Assembly: GCA_021151685.1 (NCBI GenBank)
Contig: JAGKWS010000023.1
Location: forward strand, 1 to 40,135
Source: Chitinophagaceae bacterium
GTDB taxonomy: Bacteria > Bacteroidota > Bacteroidia > Chitinophagales > Chitinophagaceae
Length of the DNA stretch: 40,135 bases
Reading direction: 5' to 3'
The notes below the pieces were generated by a model that worked only from the letters and a program-made list of their open reading frames with translations, ran no database searches and was not told where the DNA came from. Positions 1 to 8,998 of the stretch are shown here, in pieces (positions within the stretch are counted from its first letter, which is position 1; each line of letters begins with the position of its first letter). The translations under genes were made by a program, and so were the position numbers.

Positions 1-1131
1 ACTTACATCGAATTGGTTAGTAGGTAGGGCTTCGCTATTGCGCAGGCGCAAATAACCCGGTTGCTTGCCGTGCCTGGCTTCCAGGTAAAAGGGCGCGCCG
101 TCGGTGGTCAATTGCAACATGCCATAGGAATCCGTTGTGCCAGAACCCACGGGTTGCCGCTGGTAGTTATAGGCGGTAATTTCAGTTCCCCCCAAGGGTT
201 GGGCGGAATCCAATGCGGTGCTTACTATCAGCAATTGGTTATCGCCGCCGCGTTTTGCCAGCAGGCCGATATTGGACACCAAAAAATTGCGCGCGCTAGA
301 CACGTTATCGCCGTAGTAATAATAGGTATCGTCGCAGGGATTGTTGCGTTCGCTGTAGTTGTAGTAACCCTGGGATTGGTAATACTGCTGATACCAGGCG
401 GGCTCTTGTTCGCGCTCGTAATAACTGTCGCCATCGCTGTTTTCCGGCATGGCGGCAACCGGCTCTTTTGGCCTCGGCTGGTCGCAACTGTAAATGGAAT
501 TACTGCGGTCAATGCGCAATTCCAGGCGAACCAATCCATCCGGATGCTGCGCCATTAATTCGGTGAGGTCCAGGTTGAAACGCTGGGTATCACCCCGTGG
601 AATTTCCGGCAGGCGATAGGTTTTACGCCAGAGATAACGCCCCGTATCGGCGGCAGGATAAGCGGCGGTTAATTGATAATCCTGCAAATATTGGCCGATA
701 TTATTAGCGAAGACTTTAAAGGCAATCACTTGCACCGAATCCACACCCGCCGCTTCAAAGGGCACAGATATTTTTGCAGCAGGTGGCAGTATGGAAGTCT
801 TGCCCACAAAGCGCACCAACGGCTTCACCAATTGCAACACCAATGGTTGCTGGTAATCGCTTGCGAGAGTTTTATGGGTGCGACTTGCGATGGCCGCGCT
901 GACCCGCAATTCCTGCTCGCCGCTGGCGGATTGGTCCAACGCAAAGCGAATCACACTGCCATCAACACTCGCCGACACAGGCTTGCCTGCAAGGGTAATT
1001 AATCCACTCAGGTTTTGCGCATCGTTCAGTTCATCGGAAAATTGAATTTCAACCCGTTCCTGTTCATCGTGCTTCACTTGCACACCGGTAATTTGGAATA
1101 CTGTTTTCGCGGGAATTTCCAGGTCGCGCGC
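1..1131 (-). CDS. Alpha-2-macroglobulin-like protein fragment, fused in frame to proS
   Basis: The minus strand stays open from the proS start to the window edge. From about position 1131 downward the product no longer resembles a synthetase. It reads as the N-terminal part of a large bacterial alpha-2-macroglobulin (YfhM/MG-domain) protein, with stretches such as VEIQFSDELNDAQNLSGLIT, LVKPLVRFVGKTS and SARNFLVSNIGLLAKRGG, the last typical of periplasmic protease-trapping macroglobulins. A Tyr/Gln/Glu-rich insert (encoded around 300-480) lies between beta-rich segments. The fragment has no start or signal peptide of its own and runs off the left edge. Codon choice (ttg, cgc, gcc, aat-tcc pairs) looks more gammaproteobacterial than the rest of the window. 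The family call is moderately sure. That it belongs to another genome and was joined here is inference. Confidence 0.6.
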
Positions 1132-2226
1132 GCCTAGTGCCACCCGCACTGGTACTCCCTTCAGTTCATATTCGGCAAATTTCCATCCCGGCCTTGTGGC
1201 ATCGTCATTGTCATACTTCACGCTCACGCCCTTGTTGCGTAGTGCCGTCATCAGGTTATGGGCCACTTCATCAATTTTTGCTTGTGCTGCCACATCCTTA
1301 CTCATAATGGGCACTATAACCACCTGCAATGGGGCTATTTTTGGCGGCAATACCAAACCCTGATCGTCGCTGTGCGCCATTACCAATGCTCCCACCAACC
1401 GTGTAGATACTCCCCACGATGTGGCCCAAACATAGTCCAGATTATTGGCCTTATCGCGAAACTGTACATCAAATGCTTTCGCAAAGTTCTGTCCCAAAAA
1501 GTGCGATGTACCTGCCTGTAGTGCCTTACCATCCTGCATCAACGCCTCTATACAATAGGTGTCTTCAGCTCCTGCAAAACGTTCATTGGCAGTCTTTACG
1601 CCTCTTACCACCGGTACCGCCATATATTCTTCGGCAAAAGTGGCATATACCTCCAGCATTTTGCGGGTCTCTTCTATAGCTTCTTCGCGGGTAGCATGCG
1701 CAGTGTGCCCCTCTTGCCACAAAAACTCTGTAGTACGCAGAAACAGACGCGTACGCATTTCCCAGCGCACCACATTCGCCCATTGGTTTATCAGCAATGG
1801 CAGATCCCTGTAAGACTGTATCCAATCTTTATACGTATTCCAAATAATGGTTTCCGACGTAGGGCGCACTATCAGTTCTTCCTCCAGCTTGGCATCAGGG
1901 TCTACTATTACACCACCGCCATTGGGGTCATTTTTCAGTCGGTAGTGGGTTACCACAGCACACTCCTTGGCAAAACCCTCTACATGTGCCGCTTCTTTGC
2001 TCAGAAAGCTCTTGGGTATAAACAGCGGAAAATACGCATTCTGGTGGCCGGTTGCTTTGAACATCTTGTCCAGCACATCACGCATGTTCTCCCACAGGGC
2101 GTAGCCATGCGGCTTTATTACCATACAGCCTTTCACTGCCGAGTAATCGGCAAGCCCTGCTTTCAGTACAATGTCGTTATACCATTGCGAATAATCGGTC
2201 GATCTTGGTGTTATTTCCTTTGACAT
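1117..2226 (-). CDS. proS: Prolyl-tRNA synthetase, N-terminal ~370 residues (truncated at a junction)
   Basis: This class II aminoacyl-tRNA synthetase would charge tRNA-Pro in the cytoplasm. The ATG at 2226 gives MSKEITPRSTDYSQWYNDIV, typical of the short archaeal/eukaryote-like ProS found in Bacteroidetes. Visible catalytic-core features are RPTSET (121-126), motif 2 around FLRTTEFLWQEGHTAH (162-177) and GTSHFLGQNFAKAFDV (239-254). The anticodon-binding domain begins near residue 297 (IAPLQVVIVPI) and is cut at about residue 370, after GVPVRVALGARDLE. Family members run to about 490 residues. The rest of this domain and the C-terminal zinc-binding-like region are replaced in frame by macroglobulin sequence. 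As written, the gene could not make a normal ProS, which is essential, so an assembly or cloning chimera is the simplest explanation. It is transcribed divergently from the Gly/Tyr-rich gene. Confidence 0.88.
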
Positions 2227-2369
2227 AGTTTTGTTTGGCACGCTTTTAGCATAGAAAATACCAGACTGGTAACGCTTTGTAGCACGTACCCTATTTGTTA
2301 AAGTTGAACTGGTCTGGTTATCAATCGCCGCAAAATTACTAATTTCATACTACGTTAAATAGGTTCAAA

Positions 2370-3548
2370 ATGAAACGTTTCGTATTAATGGCTCTGTTGC
2401 TCGGGGGAATTGCACAGAGTTCCTTTGCGCAGACCGACGATATCTACGCCACAGGCGAAGATCAGTCAAAATCGGCAAACGAACAGGCCGACCGAAAAGC
2501 CCGTCGTCAGCAACGCAGACAAGACCAACAGAACGGAGACCCCAACCGTTTCGACAATGGTATGTACAACCAATCTGGCTCATCTTCCATGCCCGACAAT
2601 TATGCGGGCGGTTACGAAAATGGCGAAGATTATGTCGACTACGATGATGATGGTGCCTACAGCACCCGTCTCAACCGGTTCGATAACGACTTTTATAACA
2701 TGGGGTACTACAGTACCTTCTACAACCCATTTTGGTACAACCGCAATTGGTACGATCCTTATTGGGGCTACAACCCTTGGCGGCCCGGCATCTCGGTTGG
2801 CTTTGGTTATGGCCCTTACTGGAGTTCTTCATGGGGGTGGAATAGTTGGTACGGCTACGGTGCTTGGGGTAGTTATTGGAACTATCCTTCCTATGCCTGT
2901 GGCTGGGGGGCATCGCCCTGGTGGGGCTGGGGCGGTGGCGGCTACTACGGTGGTGGTTATTACAACGGCTACTGGAATGGCTACCACGACGGAAGCCGCT
3001 ACAATAATGGCTATCGCAACTACTCATACGGTCCACGCAATGCCGGTTACCGTGCAGGTAGCGGCTATCCCTACCGCAGTGCTACTGTAAGCCAGTTGGG
3101 CCTGCGTGGCACCTCTGCCGGTTCCGGTGTCAATATGTATCGTGGTACCAACAGTGGCAACAATGGCAATACCGGCCGTGGTTGGGGCAGCAGAGGTTAT
3201 TCGCAGCAATATAACAATAACGGCAACCGTCCTGCACAGCAGGGTGCAGGTGCCGGCAGTGGCACACGCCAGCGTGGTGGTTTCTGGCGCAACATTCAGG
3301 GGGCCGATGGTGGTGGCTGGAGTGGTCGTTCTGGCATAGCACAGCAGCAGGGTGGCAGCACACCGGCATATGGTGGTGGCCGTGCATCCCGCAGTTATTC
3401 CGATGGGCCCGCACGTCAGCAAAGTCCGTCATTCGGTGGTAGTCGTTCGTTTGGTGGTAGCAATTCTGGTAGCAGTGGCTTCGGTGGCCGTGGTAGTAGC
3501 TCTGGCGGCGGCGGCGGTGGTGCCCGTGGTGGTGGCGGTCGTCGTTAG
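2370..3548 (+). CDS. Secreted Gly/Tyr/Trp/Ser-rich low-complexity protein
   Basis: I do not recognise a named family. The 392-residue product starts with a clear Sec signal peptide (MKRFVLMALLLGGIAQSSFA, cleavage near residue 20). A short charged segment rich in Lys, Arg, Gln and Asp follows (about 25-55). Residues ~100-210 are extremely aromatic, with repeated Tyr/Trp/Asn/Gly clusters such as NPFWYNRNWYDPYWGYNPW. The last ~180 residues are Gly/Ser/Asn/Arg-rich and end in poly-Gly with a terminal Arg-Arg. There are almost no cysteines. This resembles extracellular matrix or adhesive glycine-rich proteins, and low-complexity proteins of this kind are common in Bacteroidetes envelopes; the role here is inferred only. 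It is followed by a strong terminator and so appears monocistronic. Confidence 0.8.
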   Translation: MKRFVLMALLLGGIAQSSFAQTDDIYATGEDQSKSANEQADRKARRQQRRQDQQNGDPNRFDNGMYNQSGSSSMPDNYAGGYENGEDYVDYDDDGAYSTRLNRFDNDFYNMGYYSTFYNPFWYNRNWYDPYWGYNPWRPGISVGFGYGPYWSSSWGWNSWYGYGAWGSYWNYPSYACGWGASPWWGWGGGGYYGGGYYNGYWNGYHDGSRYNNGYRNYSYGPRNAGYRAGSGYPYRSATVSQLGLRGTSAGSGVNMYRGTNSGNNGNTGRGWGSRGYSQQYNNNGNRPAQQGAGAGSGTRQRGGFWRNIQGADGGGWSGRSGIAQQQGGSTPAYGGGRASRSYSDGPARQQSPSFGGSRSFGGSNSGSSGFGGRGSSSGGGGGGARGGGGRR

Positions 3549-3668
3549 TTTCGTAGCACACCATAAGGTATAGCCTATATTGGTACGTTATTACGTTGCC
3601 CGTTTTGTTGCAATTACATTGTTTACTGTTCATATTTATAAACATGTTCAGCCGGTTAAAGAAATGAT

Positions 3669-3704
3669 AAAAAGGCATTGCTACCTCTGTAGCAATGCCT
3701 TTTT
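3669..3704 (+). terminator. Strong intrinsic terminator after the Gly-rich gene
   Basis: A perfect 16-bp stem (3669-3684 pairs with 3689-3704) closes on a CTCT loop. An A-run opens it and a T-run closes it, so it could work in both directions. It lies 120 bp after the upstream stop codon and 100 bp before the next gene. Confidence 0.9.
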
Positions 3705-3805
3705 GCTTGGCTTGGGTATGGTTTTTGTACCATTGTCTGTGGTTACACGTATCCATTGGCTGCTTGTACATATTGTCTCTATACACACAAACACACACAT
3801 ACGTT

Positions 3806-5359
3806 ATGAAAGTCAATCAACTAACCTTACTTACTGCTACTTGGGCACTGGTGGCTTCATCGGCCATGGCACAAGATGTTTATTATCCCATTTACATTTC
3901 GCAGTTGTCGGCACAGGGTACAGCACGTTCTATGGGGTTTGGCAATGCGTTGGGCTCTATCGGCGGCGATTTTTCTTCTTCCAGTGTCAATCCTGCTGGT
4001 CTTGGCGTTTATCGTAGCTCCGAGTTTTCTTTCACTCCGTCTGTCAAGGCTGCTTCATCTTCTTCACAATATCTGGGCAGCGTTACCAATGATAATAATA
4101 TCCGGTTCAATGTCAATAACTTTGGTATGGTCTTTACCGATGCCCCCAGGGGCAAACGCTACGACCGCCGCGACTGGAAGTCTGTAACATTTGCCATGGG
4201 CTTCAACCGCCTTGCCGATATCAATCGCAATTACAGCTACGTAGGCCACACTAACACAAGCTCTGCTACACTCGCCTTCGAGGCCGATGCCAATCAATAC
4301 CCCGCCGATGCATTGAGTACAGATCTACTCTCTGTGCCCGGTTACCTCGGTTATCAGGCATACCTCATCAACGATGGTCCCGGCAATCAGTTTACTACAG
4401 TGGTGCCCTACACGGGCGGCATCCGTCAGGACAAATACGTGCGCGAGCGTGGTCGGGTAAACGAGTGGACATTTTCTCTGGCAGGCAACTACCGCGAAAA
4501 GCTGATGCTGGGTGCCACCATGGGTATTCCCTCTATTCGCTACAGTATCAATTCCACTTATAGCGAGTCGTTGGCCATTGGCAACAATGCACCCAATCCC
4601 TCTGGTTTCCGCTCCTTCAGCTACAATCAAGATTTAGATGTTACGGGCGTAGGCATCAATCTGAAGTTGGGGGCAATCTACAAATTCAATAGAAGCCTTC
4701 GTGTTGGTGCAGCCTTGCATTCGCCCAGCTATTATGCCCTCAACGAAACGTATACCCCCAAAATTCTTTCCAATTTCGGGTCAAGTATTTACGAGGTATC
4801 TACAGCCAACAATCTCACCCAATCCAATCAGTTTAGTTACGGTCTCACTACTCCGTGGCGGGGCATACTCAGCGCATCATACATTCTCAAAGGGGTAGGG
4901 TTCATCACCGCCGATCTCGACTATGCCGATTATAGTTTCATGAGCTTCATTTACCCCATATCCGATGGTAACGGAAACACCTACACCAATGCCCAAAATG
5001 CAATGAACAGTGCACTGGCCAACCGTTACCAGTCCAGTGTGGGCTTCCGTATAGGTGGCGAGGTCTTGCTTACCAAAGAGTTTATGGCACGGGTAGGTAC
5101 CGGCTACTACACCAATCCCTATGCACCATCGGCCGGTATCGCCGGCGATCGGCTCGATTTTGGCGGTGGCTTGGGCTTCCGTACAGAACATTTATTTGCC
5201 GATCTCGCAGTCACCATTAGCCAATGGCAGTATAGCGGCACACCATACAGCTACAACAGCAGTTACATCGTATCCAACAAGGCCGTTGCTGCGCCTCCTG
5301 TAGCCACTACCGACTTTGCTACTGCCAACATAGCCTTTACTATAGGTACCAAGTTCTGA
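3806..5359 (+). CDS. Outer membrane protein, OMPP1/FadL/TodX-like beta-barrel
   Basis: The product is a 517-residue predicted outer membrane barrel of the FadL/TodX-like transport family, whose members move hydrophobic substrates. The ATG at 3806 was chosen because it begins a signal peptide (MKVNQLTLLTATWALVASSAMA, then QDVYYP); upstream in-frame starts lack one. After cleavage, residues ~32-60 carry the typical Bacteroidetes motif TARSMGFGNALGSIGGDFSS followed by NPAGLGVYRSSEFSFTPSV. The rest alternates aromatic and small residues as in beta-strands and ends in NIAFTIGTKF, a C-terminal strand with a terminal Phe. The leader contains an ACACAAACACACACAT tract. Substrate is unknown. It sits between other envelope genes but has its own transcription start region downstream of the 3669-3704 terminator. 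Confidence 0.8.
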   Translation: MKVNQLTLLTATWALVASSAMAQDVYYPIYISQLSAQGTARSMGFGNALGSIGGDFSSSSVNPAGLGVYRSSEFSFTPSVKAASSSSQYLGSVTNDNNIRFNVNNFGMVFTDAPRGKRYDRRDWKSVTFAMGFNRLADINRNYSYVGHTNTSSATLAFEADANQYPADALSTDLLSVPGYLGYQAYLINDGPGNQFTTVVPYTGGIRQDKYVRERGRVNEWTFSLAGNYREKLMLGATMGIPSIRYSINSTYSESLAIGNNAPNPSGFRSFSYNQDLDVTGVGINLKLGAIYKFNRSLRVGAALHSPSYYALNETYTPKILSNFGSSIYEVSTANNLTQSNQFSYGLTTPWRGILSASYILKGVGFITADLDYADYSFMSFIYPISDGNGNTYTNAQNAMNSALANRYQSSVGFRIGGEVLLTKEFMARVGTGYYTNPYAPSAGIAGDRLDFGGGLGFRTEHLFADLAVTISQWQYSGTPYSYNSSYIVSNKAVAAPPVATTDFATANIAFTIGTKF

Positions 5360-5585
5360 TGATATCTGCTACGCATTCATTGTGCTACATTCTTTTTGTG
5401 GCGCATTCTGGCTGCATTAAGGTTTTTTTTAACACGCTTAAACGATGCTGAAAATGACGTTTTGGAGGTCATTTGGGGGCTGTTTTTCTGCAAAATGCTG
5501 CATTTCAGTGCCCAATATCTTCGGTTTCTTTTGTTTGCGTTATCATTTTGTTTTTTCTTAACGGTTCCGTTATACAGATATTAAA

Positions 5586-5593
5586 TACCTTTG
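5586..5593 (+). promoter_or_regulatory. Bacteroidetes -7 box (TACCTTTG) for the OmpA-like gene
   Basis: TACCTTTG matches the Bacteroidetes primary-sigma -7 consensus TAnnTTTG and ends 45 bp before the ATG at 5639. No convincing -33 TTTG is visible at normal spacing. The preceding 220 bp (5360-5585) hold no gene that I can support. Confidence 0.5.
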
Positions 5594-5638
5594 ACTCGGG
5601 GTTTTTATCAACAACCATTTTTCACAAATAGTCTAAAC

Positions 5639-6487
5639 ATGAAGCTGACACACTTTCTAGTAGCAGGCGTTGCATCGGCCGCGCTCTTTTCTTGCTCCGC
5701 TCCTAAAAAACTCAAAAAATGCGAAGAGGATACCAAAAAGCTCGATAGCATGTACCGTATCCTCATGCTCGAAAATGCTAAATGCCAGGCTGCCAGCAAG
5801 GCCGATCAGGACAAACTGAAAATGCTTGAAGCACAACTTGCCGATAGCAAAGCCAATAGCAGTCAGGTGCTCGATCAATTGAAAGACCTCTCTGTTATTT
5901 CCAATTCTCAGGCCGAGAGCATCAAGAAATCACTCGATAATATAGGTGTGAAGGATGCCTATATCAAAGACCTGCAAACTGCCATGAATCGTAAAGATTC
6001 CATGAACATGGCTTTGGTTATCAACCTGAAAAGCGCAATTGGCAATCTGGCCGATAACGACGTGAACGTAAAGGTGGATAAAGGTGTGGTCTATGTAGAT
6101 ATATCAGATAAAATGCTCTTCAAGAGTGGTAGCTACGACATCACAGACCGCGCAAGCGAGGTGCTGGGTAAGGTAGCAAAGGTTATCAATAGCCAACCCG
6201 ATATCGAGTTTATGGTGGAAGGTCATACCGACAACAAGCCTTACAATGGCAGTGTCTTGGTAGACAACTGGGACCTGAGCGTGAAGCGTGCCACCTCTGT
6301 GGTTCGTGTATTGCAAAACAAGTACCGTGTAGACCCTGCACGTATCACAGCCGCAGGCCGTGCCGAATATAAACCAATAGCCAGCAACGATACCAAAGAA
6401 GGCAATGCAACCAACCGCCGCACTCGTATCGTTATACTTCCGCAGCTCGACCAGTTCTTCAAACTGCTGGAAAAACCCGGACAATAG
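5639..6487 (+). CDS. OmpA-family peptidoglycan-associated lipoprotein
   Basis: The 282-residue product should anchor the outer membrane to peptidoglycan. The ATG at 5639 gives MKLTHFLVAGVASAALFSCS, a lipoprotein signal with the lipidated Cys at residue 19; upstream in-frame codons give no signal peptide. Residues ~25-135 are charged and Leu/Lys/Glu/Gln-rich, a probable coiled coil. The C-terminal OmpA domain (about 155-280) shows the hallmark FMVEGHTDNKPY, then WDLSVKRATSVVRVL, ARITAAGRAEYKPIASN and NRRTRIVILPQ, including the Asp and Arg expected to bind diaminopimelate. The gene ends in a strong terminator and is convergent with the porin gene. Confidence 0.92.
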   Translation: MKLTHFLVAGVASAALFSCSAPKKLKKCEEDTKKLDSMYRILMLENAKCQAASKADQDKLKMLEAQLADSKANSSQVLDQLKDLSVISNSQAESIKKSLDNIGVKDAYIKDLQTAMNRKDSMNMALVINLKSAIGNLADNDVNVKVDKGVVYVDISDKMLFKSGSYDITDRASEVLGKVAKVINSQPDIEFMVEGHTDNKPYNGSVLVDNWDLSVKRATSVVRVLQNKYRVDPARITAAGRAEYKPIASNDTKEGNATNRRTRIVILPQLDQFFKLLEKPGQ

Positions 6488-6513
6488 TAGTTTTATTTTT
6501 ACCCATATACAAA

Positions 6514-6543
6514 AACACCCCGATGCGTCTGCATCGGGGTGTT
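6514..6543 (+). terminator. Intrinsic terminator after the OmpA-like gene
   Basis: A 13-bp perfect stem (6514-6526 with 6531-6543) with a GTCT loop is followed by GCTTTTG. The flanking A-run on the left would also allow it to stop minus-strand transcripts from the convergent porin gene. Confidence 0.85.
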
Positions 6544-6742
6544 GCTTTTGGGGCAAATTCAATAAGTTCATTGAGTTATAGAACAAGCATCTCTCGTTCC
6601 TGATATTCCAGAAGGGGTTCTCAGGAATGCAGAATAGATTTCCGTCTGCGGGGGGCTTCAGCTCAAATTAGCTGGAAGAAAGCAATTGCTATTTCCCCCG
6701 TGCCTCTCGTATAGGACTCAGGGGAAACAGCGGGCTGCGAAG

Positions 6743-8053
6743 CTAAAAACGGAACTGTACCCTGCATGTAAAGATGTTGTCCTTCACATCCTTCGTAAAG
6801 CCCGTTATAGATGTTTCCTCATTCATTATCCAGTCATAGAACAGTGTCAGCTTGGTGTGGGCATTCAGCACACGCATATAGCCTACACCAACCGTGTTAT
6901 AGCGTACATCGGCCGCCGTGTAGCCATTCGCAGCCTTCACATCGGTACCCTTTACCAGTCTGTTGGGGTCATACCAGTCCAGTTTCAGTATAGACAAACT
7001 TCTGGTACTGCCCAGGTGCTGTATGTAATAGAAATACGCACCGTCAAAAGGACGCACATACAACGGGCTATAACCAGTGCCCACTACCGGGTAGCTGCCC
7101 GGCGTTTCCGATGTAGCTGCGGTACCTGTCTGCGTACCCCTTATATACTCTGCCCTAAACTCGCTGAACCCCTTCTTGTTAGGTATTTTTAGCTGCACAT
7201 CTGCACCGGCATATTGCCTTGGCGACAAATATCCGGTATTGCTGCTGGCAGAATCTCCCATCATTTTATACACGCCATTGTCCTGCTTCATCTCATACAT
7301 CCACGGGCTCATACTGGTAATGCCACCATAATAGCCCGATACGCTGCCCGATAGCGTAATGCCGTTCTTTAGCTTTCTGGGTTTTACCGAAAACCGGCCT
7401 ATAACGTCTTTATGGCTGTCATAGTCTTGTGGGCCTGCCAGCCCCTGTCCGTTAAACACACCCAGGTCTATCTTCATCCAGCGCAGTGCATGCCCTTTTT
7501 TCCGGGCATCCAGTGTTATCATGGCACCTATATCGCGCTCGGTTTTCATTAGTATCTGCGACATACGGCCACGTTCCGGGGCCTCCCTGTCCGATGAGGA
7601 AAAGTTGGCCTCAAACCCCATAGGGCGGGCAAACATACCTGCAGTTATGGCAAACAATTCTACTTTGTTTTCAAAGAAACGCCCCCAGAAATCGCGTATA
7701 GCCACGCCCCGCTCCGTACCATCAAACTGAAATGCAAAGTACGCCATAGGCTGGTTGTTCTCGTTGTTGTGCAGATAGTCTATGCGTATACGACCCCTTC
7801 GCAGCATAAACCGGTTATTCGAATTCGGTGCAAAGTCACCACCCGAGTAGTTCTTTACCCCCTTGTCATCGGCAAACTGAAATTGTGGCTGCATATACCC
7901 GCCAAACTTCAATCGGTCATGTGCCTGATACAGTGGGTATATCCCCTTGCCTGTAGCAGTAGAGGTATCCATAATGTCTGTCAGAAACCTTTGTGCATTG
8001 CTTGCCACTGGTGCCAGCAGAGAAAGTAGAAGGATGGAGAGATTTTTCCGCAT
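6743..8053 (-). CDS. Phosphate-selective porin O/P-family outer membrane protein
   Basis: The 436-residue product has a signal peptide (MRKNLSILLLSLLAPVASNA, then QRFLTDIMD). The body is typical of the OprO/OprP porin family in Bacteroidetes: KFGGYMQPQFQFADD near the start, then RFMLRRGRIRIDYL, FAFQFDGTERGVAIRDFWGRF and AGMFARPMGFEANFSSSDREAPERGRM. It ends in a C-terminal aromatic strand (TCRVQFRF). Such proteins form anion-selective channels, often for phosphate or pyrophosphate. Selectivity cannot be read from the sequence and no pho genes are adjacent. A TAnnTTTG-type box lies just upstream on the minus strand. The 180 bp beyond its 3' end (6560-6742) contain no gene that I can support. 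Confidence 0.85.
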   Translation of the reverse strand: MRKNLSILLLSLLAPVASNAQRFLTDIMDTSTATGKGIYPLYQAHDRLKFGGYMQPQFQFADDKGVKNYSGGDFAPNSNNRFMLRRGRIRIDYLHNNENNQPMAYFAFQFDGTERGVAIRDFWGRFFENKVELFAITAGMFARPMGFEANFSSSDREAPERGRMSQILMKTERDIGAMITLDARKKGHALRWMKIDLGVFNGQGLAGPQDYDSHKDVIGRFSVKPRKLKNGITLSGSVSGYYGGITSMSPWMYEMKQDNGVYKMMGDSASSNTGYLSPRQYAGADVQLKIPNKKGFSEFRAEYIRGTQTGTAATSETPGSYPVVGTGYSPLYVRPFDGAYFYYIQHLGSTRSLSILKLDWYDPNRLVKGTDVKAANGYTAADVRYNTVGVGYMRVLNAHTKLTLFYDWIMNEETSITGFTKDVKDNIFTCRVQFRF

Positions 8054-8074
8054 CTATTCACATTTGTTTGGGCG

Positions 8075-8082
8075 CAAAGGTA
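8075..8082 (-). promoter_or_regulatory. -7 box (TACCTTTG) for the porin gene
   Basis: Read on the minus strand this is TACCTTTG, matching TAnnTTTG, 21 bp upstream of the ATG at 8053. No clear -33 element was found. Confidence 0.45.
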
Positions 8083-8167
8083 ATGTTTAGTAGTTCTGCG
8101 TAAACTATTTGTAAGCAGAACATTAAAATAACGTTAGGATAATGTTATTCGTTAAGGGGCAAAAAAA

Positions 8168-8195
8168 AATCGCCTCCCGTTTTCGGGAGGCGATT
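8168..8195 (-). terminator. Intrinsic terminator after rplY
   Basis: A 12-bp perfect stem (8168-8179 with 8184-8195) with a four-base loop is followed on the minus strand by a long T-run, the complement of the A-run at 8161-8169. It ends the prs-rplY direction of transcription, so rplY is last in its unit. Confidence 0.9.
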
Positions 8196-8218
8196 CCTGT
8201 ATATTAGTTTCAGGTAGC

Positions 8219-8830
8219 TTATTTCTTACCACCTTTAGCCTTAGCACCTTTAGCGGCACCTGCTGCTTCGCTTTCGGCCTGGCGCAGGGCACGGGTAGTC
8301 ACTACCGATGCAATAGGAATACGTGGCGAGTTCAGGATCTCCATGTTCTCTGTAATTACATCCTGTACGCGTATGTTGCCATGCAATTGCAGACCATCTA
8401 TCTTTACTTCAATGCTTTCTTTCAGATACTTGGGATAAGTACGTACTTTCAGCGTTTTCAGTTTCAGCTCCAAACGACCACCGTCTTTCACACCCTGAGA
8501 CTGACCAGTGAAGTTCAAAGGCAGGTTGGCAATAACCTTGCGGTCGTCTACCAGTTCCAGCAGATCCACGTGGGCCAGTTGGTCGGTAATAACGTCAAAC
8601 TGTATGTCCTTCACAATAGTACGGTAGGTCTTGTCGCCCAACACTATCTCTGCAATCTGGAATTCCGGTGTGTAGATGAGCGTTTTAAACGTCATCAGCG
8701 GCGCACTGAAATGGATAGTTTCTTTACCTCCGTATATTACGGCAGGTACATGACCTTCAGAACGAACGGCACGTGTAGCTTTTTTGCCCAGTTCGCTTCT
8801 GTTAGTTCCTTCAATTCTTACACTTTTCAT
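8219..8830 (-). CDS. rplY: Large ribosomal subunit protein bL25, long CTC/TL5 form
   Basis: This 5S rRNA-binding protein of the large subunit starts MKSVRIEGTNRSELGKKATR, followed by VPAVIYGGKE, a typical bL25 N-terminus. At 203 residues it is the two-domain CTC form: the 5S-binding domain spans about 1-95 and a TL5-type beta domain about 96-180 (VDGLQLHGNIRVQDV region). An Ala/Lys/Gly-rich tail (AAGAAKGAKAKGGKK) follows. It lies 168 bp downstream of prs on the same strand, the usual Bacteroidetes pairing. A pth gene, which often follows, is absent and a strong terminator comes instead. The 168-bp gap holds no gene that I can see and may contain its own promoter or leader. Confidence 0.95.
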   Translation of the reverse strand: MKSVRIEGTNRSELGKKATRAVRSEGHVPAVIYGGKETIHFSAPLMTFKTLIYTPEFQIAEIVLGDKTYRTIVKDIQFDVITDQLAHVDLLELVDDRKVIANLPLNFTGQSQGVKDGGRLELKLKTLKVRTYPKYLKESIEVKIDGLQLHGNIRVQDVITENMEILNSPRIPIASVVTTRALRQAESEAAGAAKGAKAKGGKK

Positions 8831-8998
8831 CTTACTTAAGTGTTTGTTTCTTTCAGCGCCGCAAGATCATCTGCCTAACATACGGTCGTTGAAATGGTTT
8901 TTTTTAATAAGGAAACCCTTTGTGGGGGCAGATTTTGTTGTATAAACAGTCGTTTTAATCTATTAATGCCCAGTCGCCTCTCAGCCCCAATTCGTATC

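Noticed and set aside
61..558. Plus-strand frames opposite the macroglobulin fragment
   Set aside because: They are antisense to an open minus frame that has family resemblance, and show no domain or signal of their own.
6590..6742. A tRNA-like or structured RNA between OmpA and the porin
   Set aside because: A D-arm-like CAGCT...AGCTG was noted near 6658-6673, but no acceptor stem or T-arm could be drawn, so it was not called.
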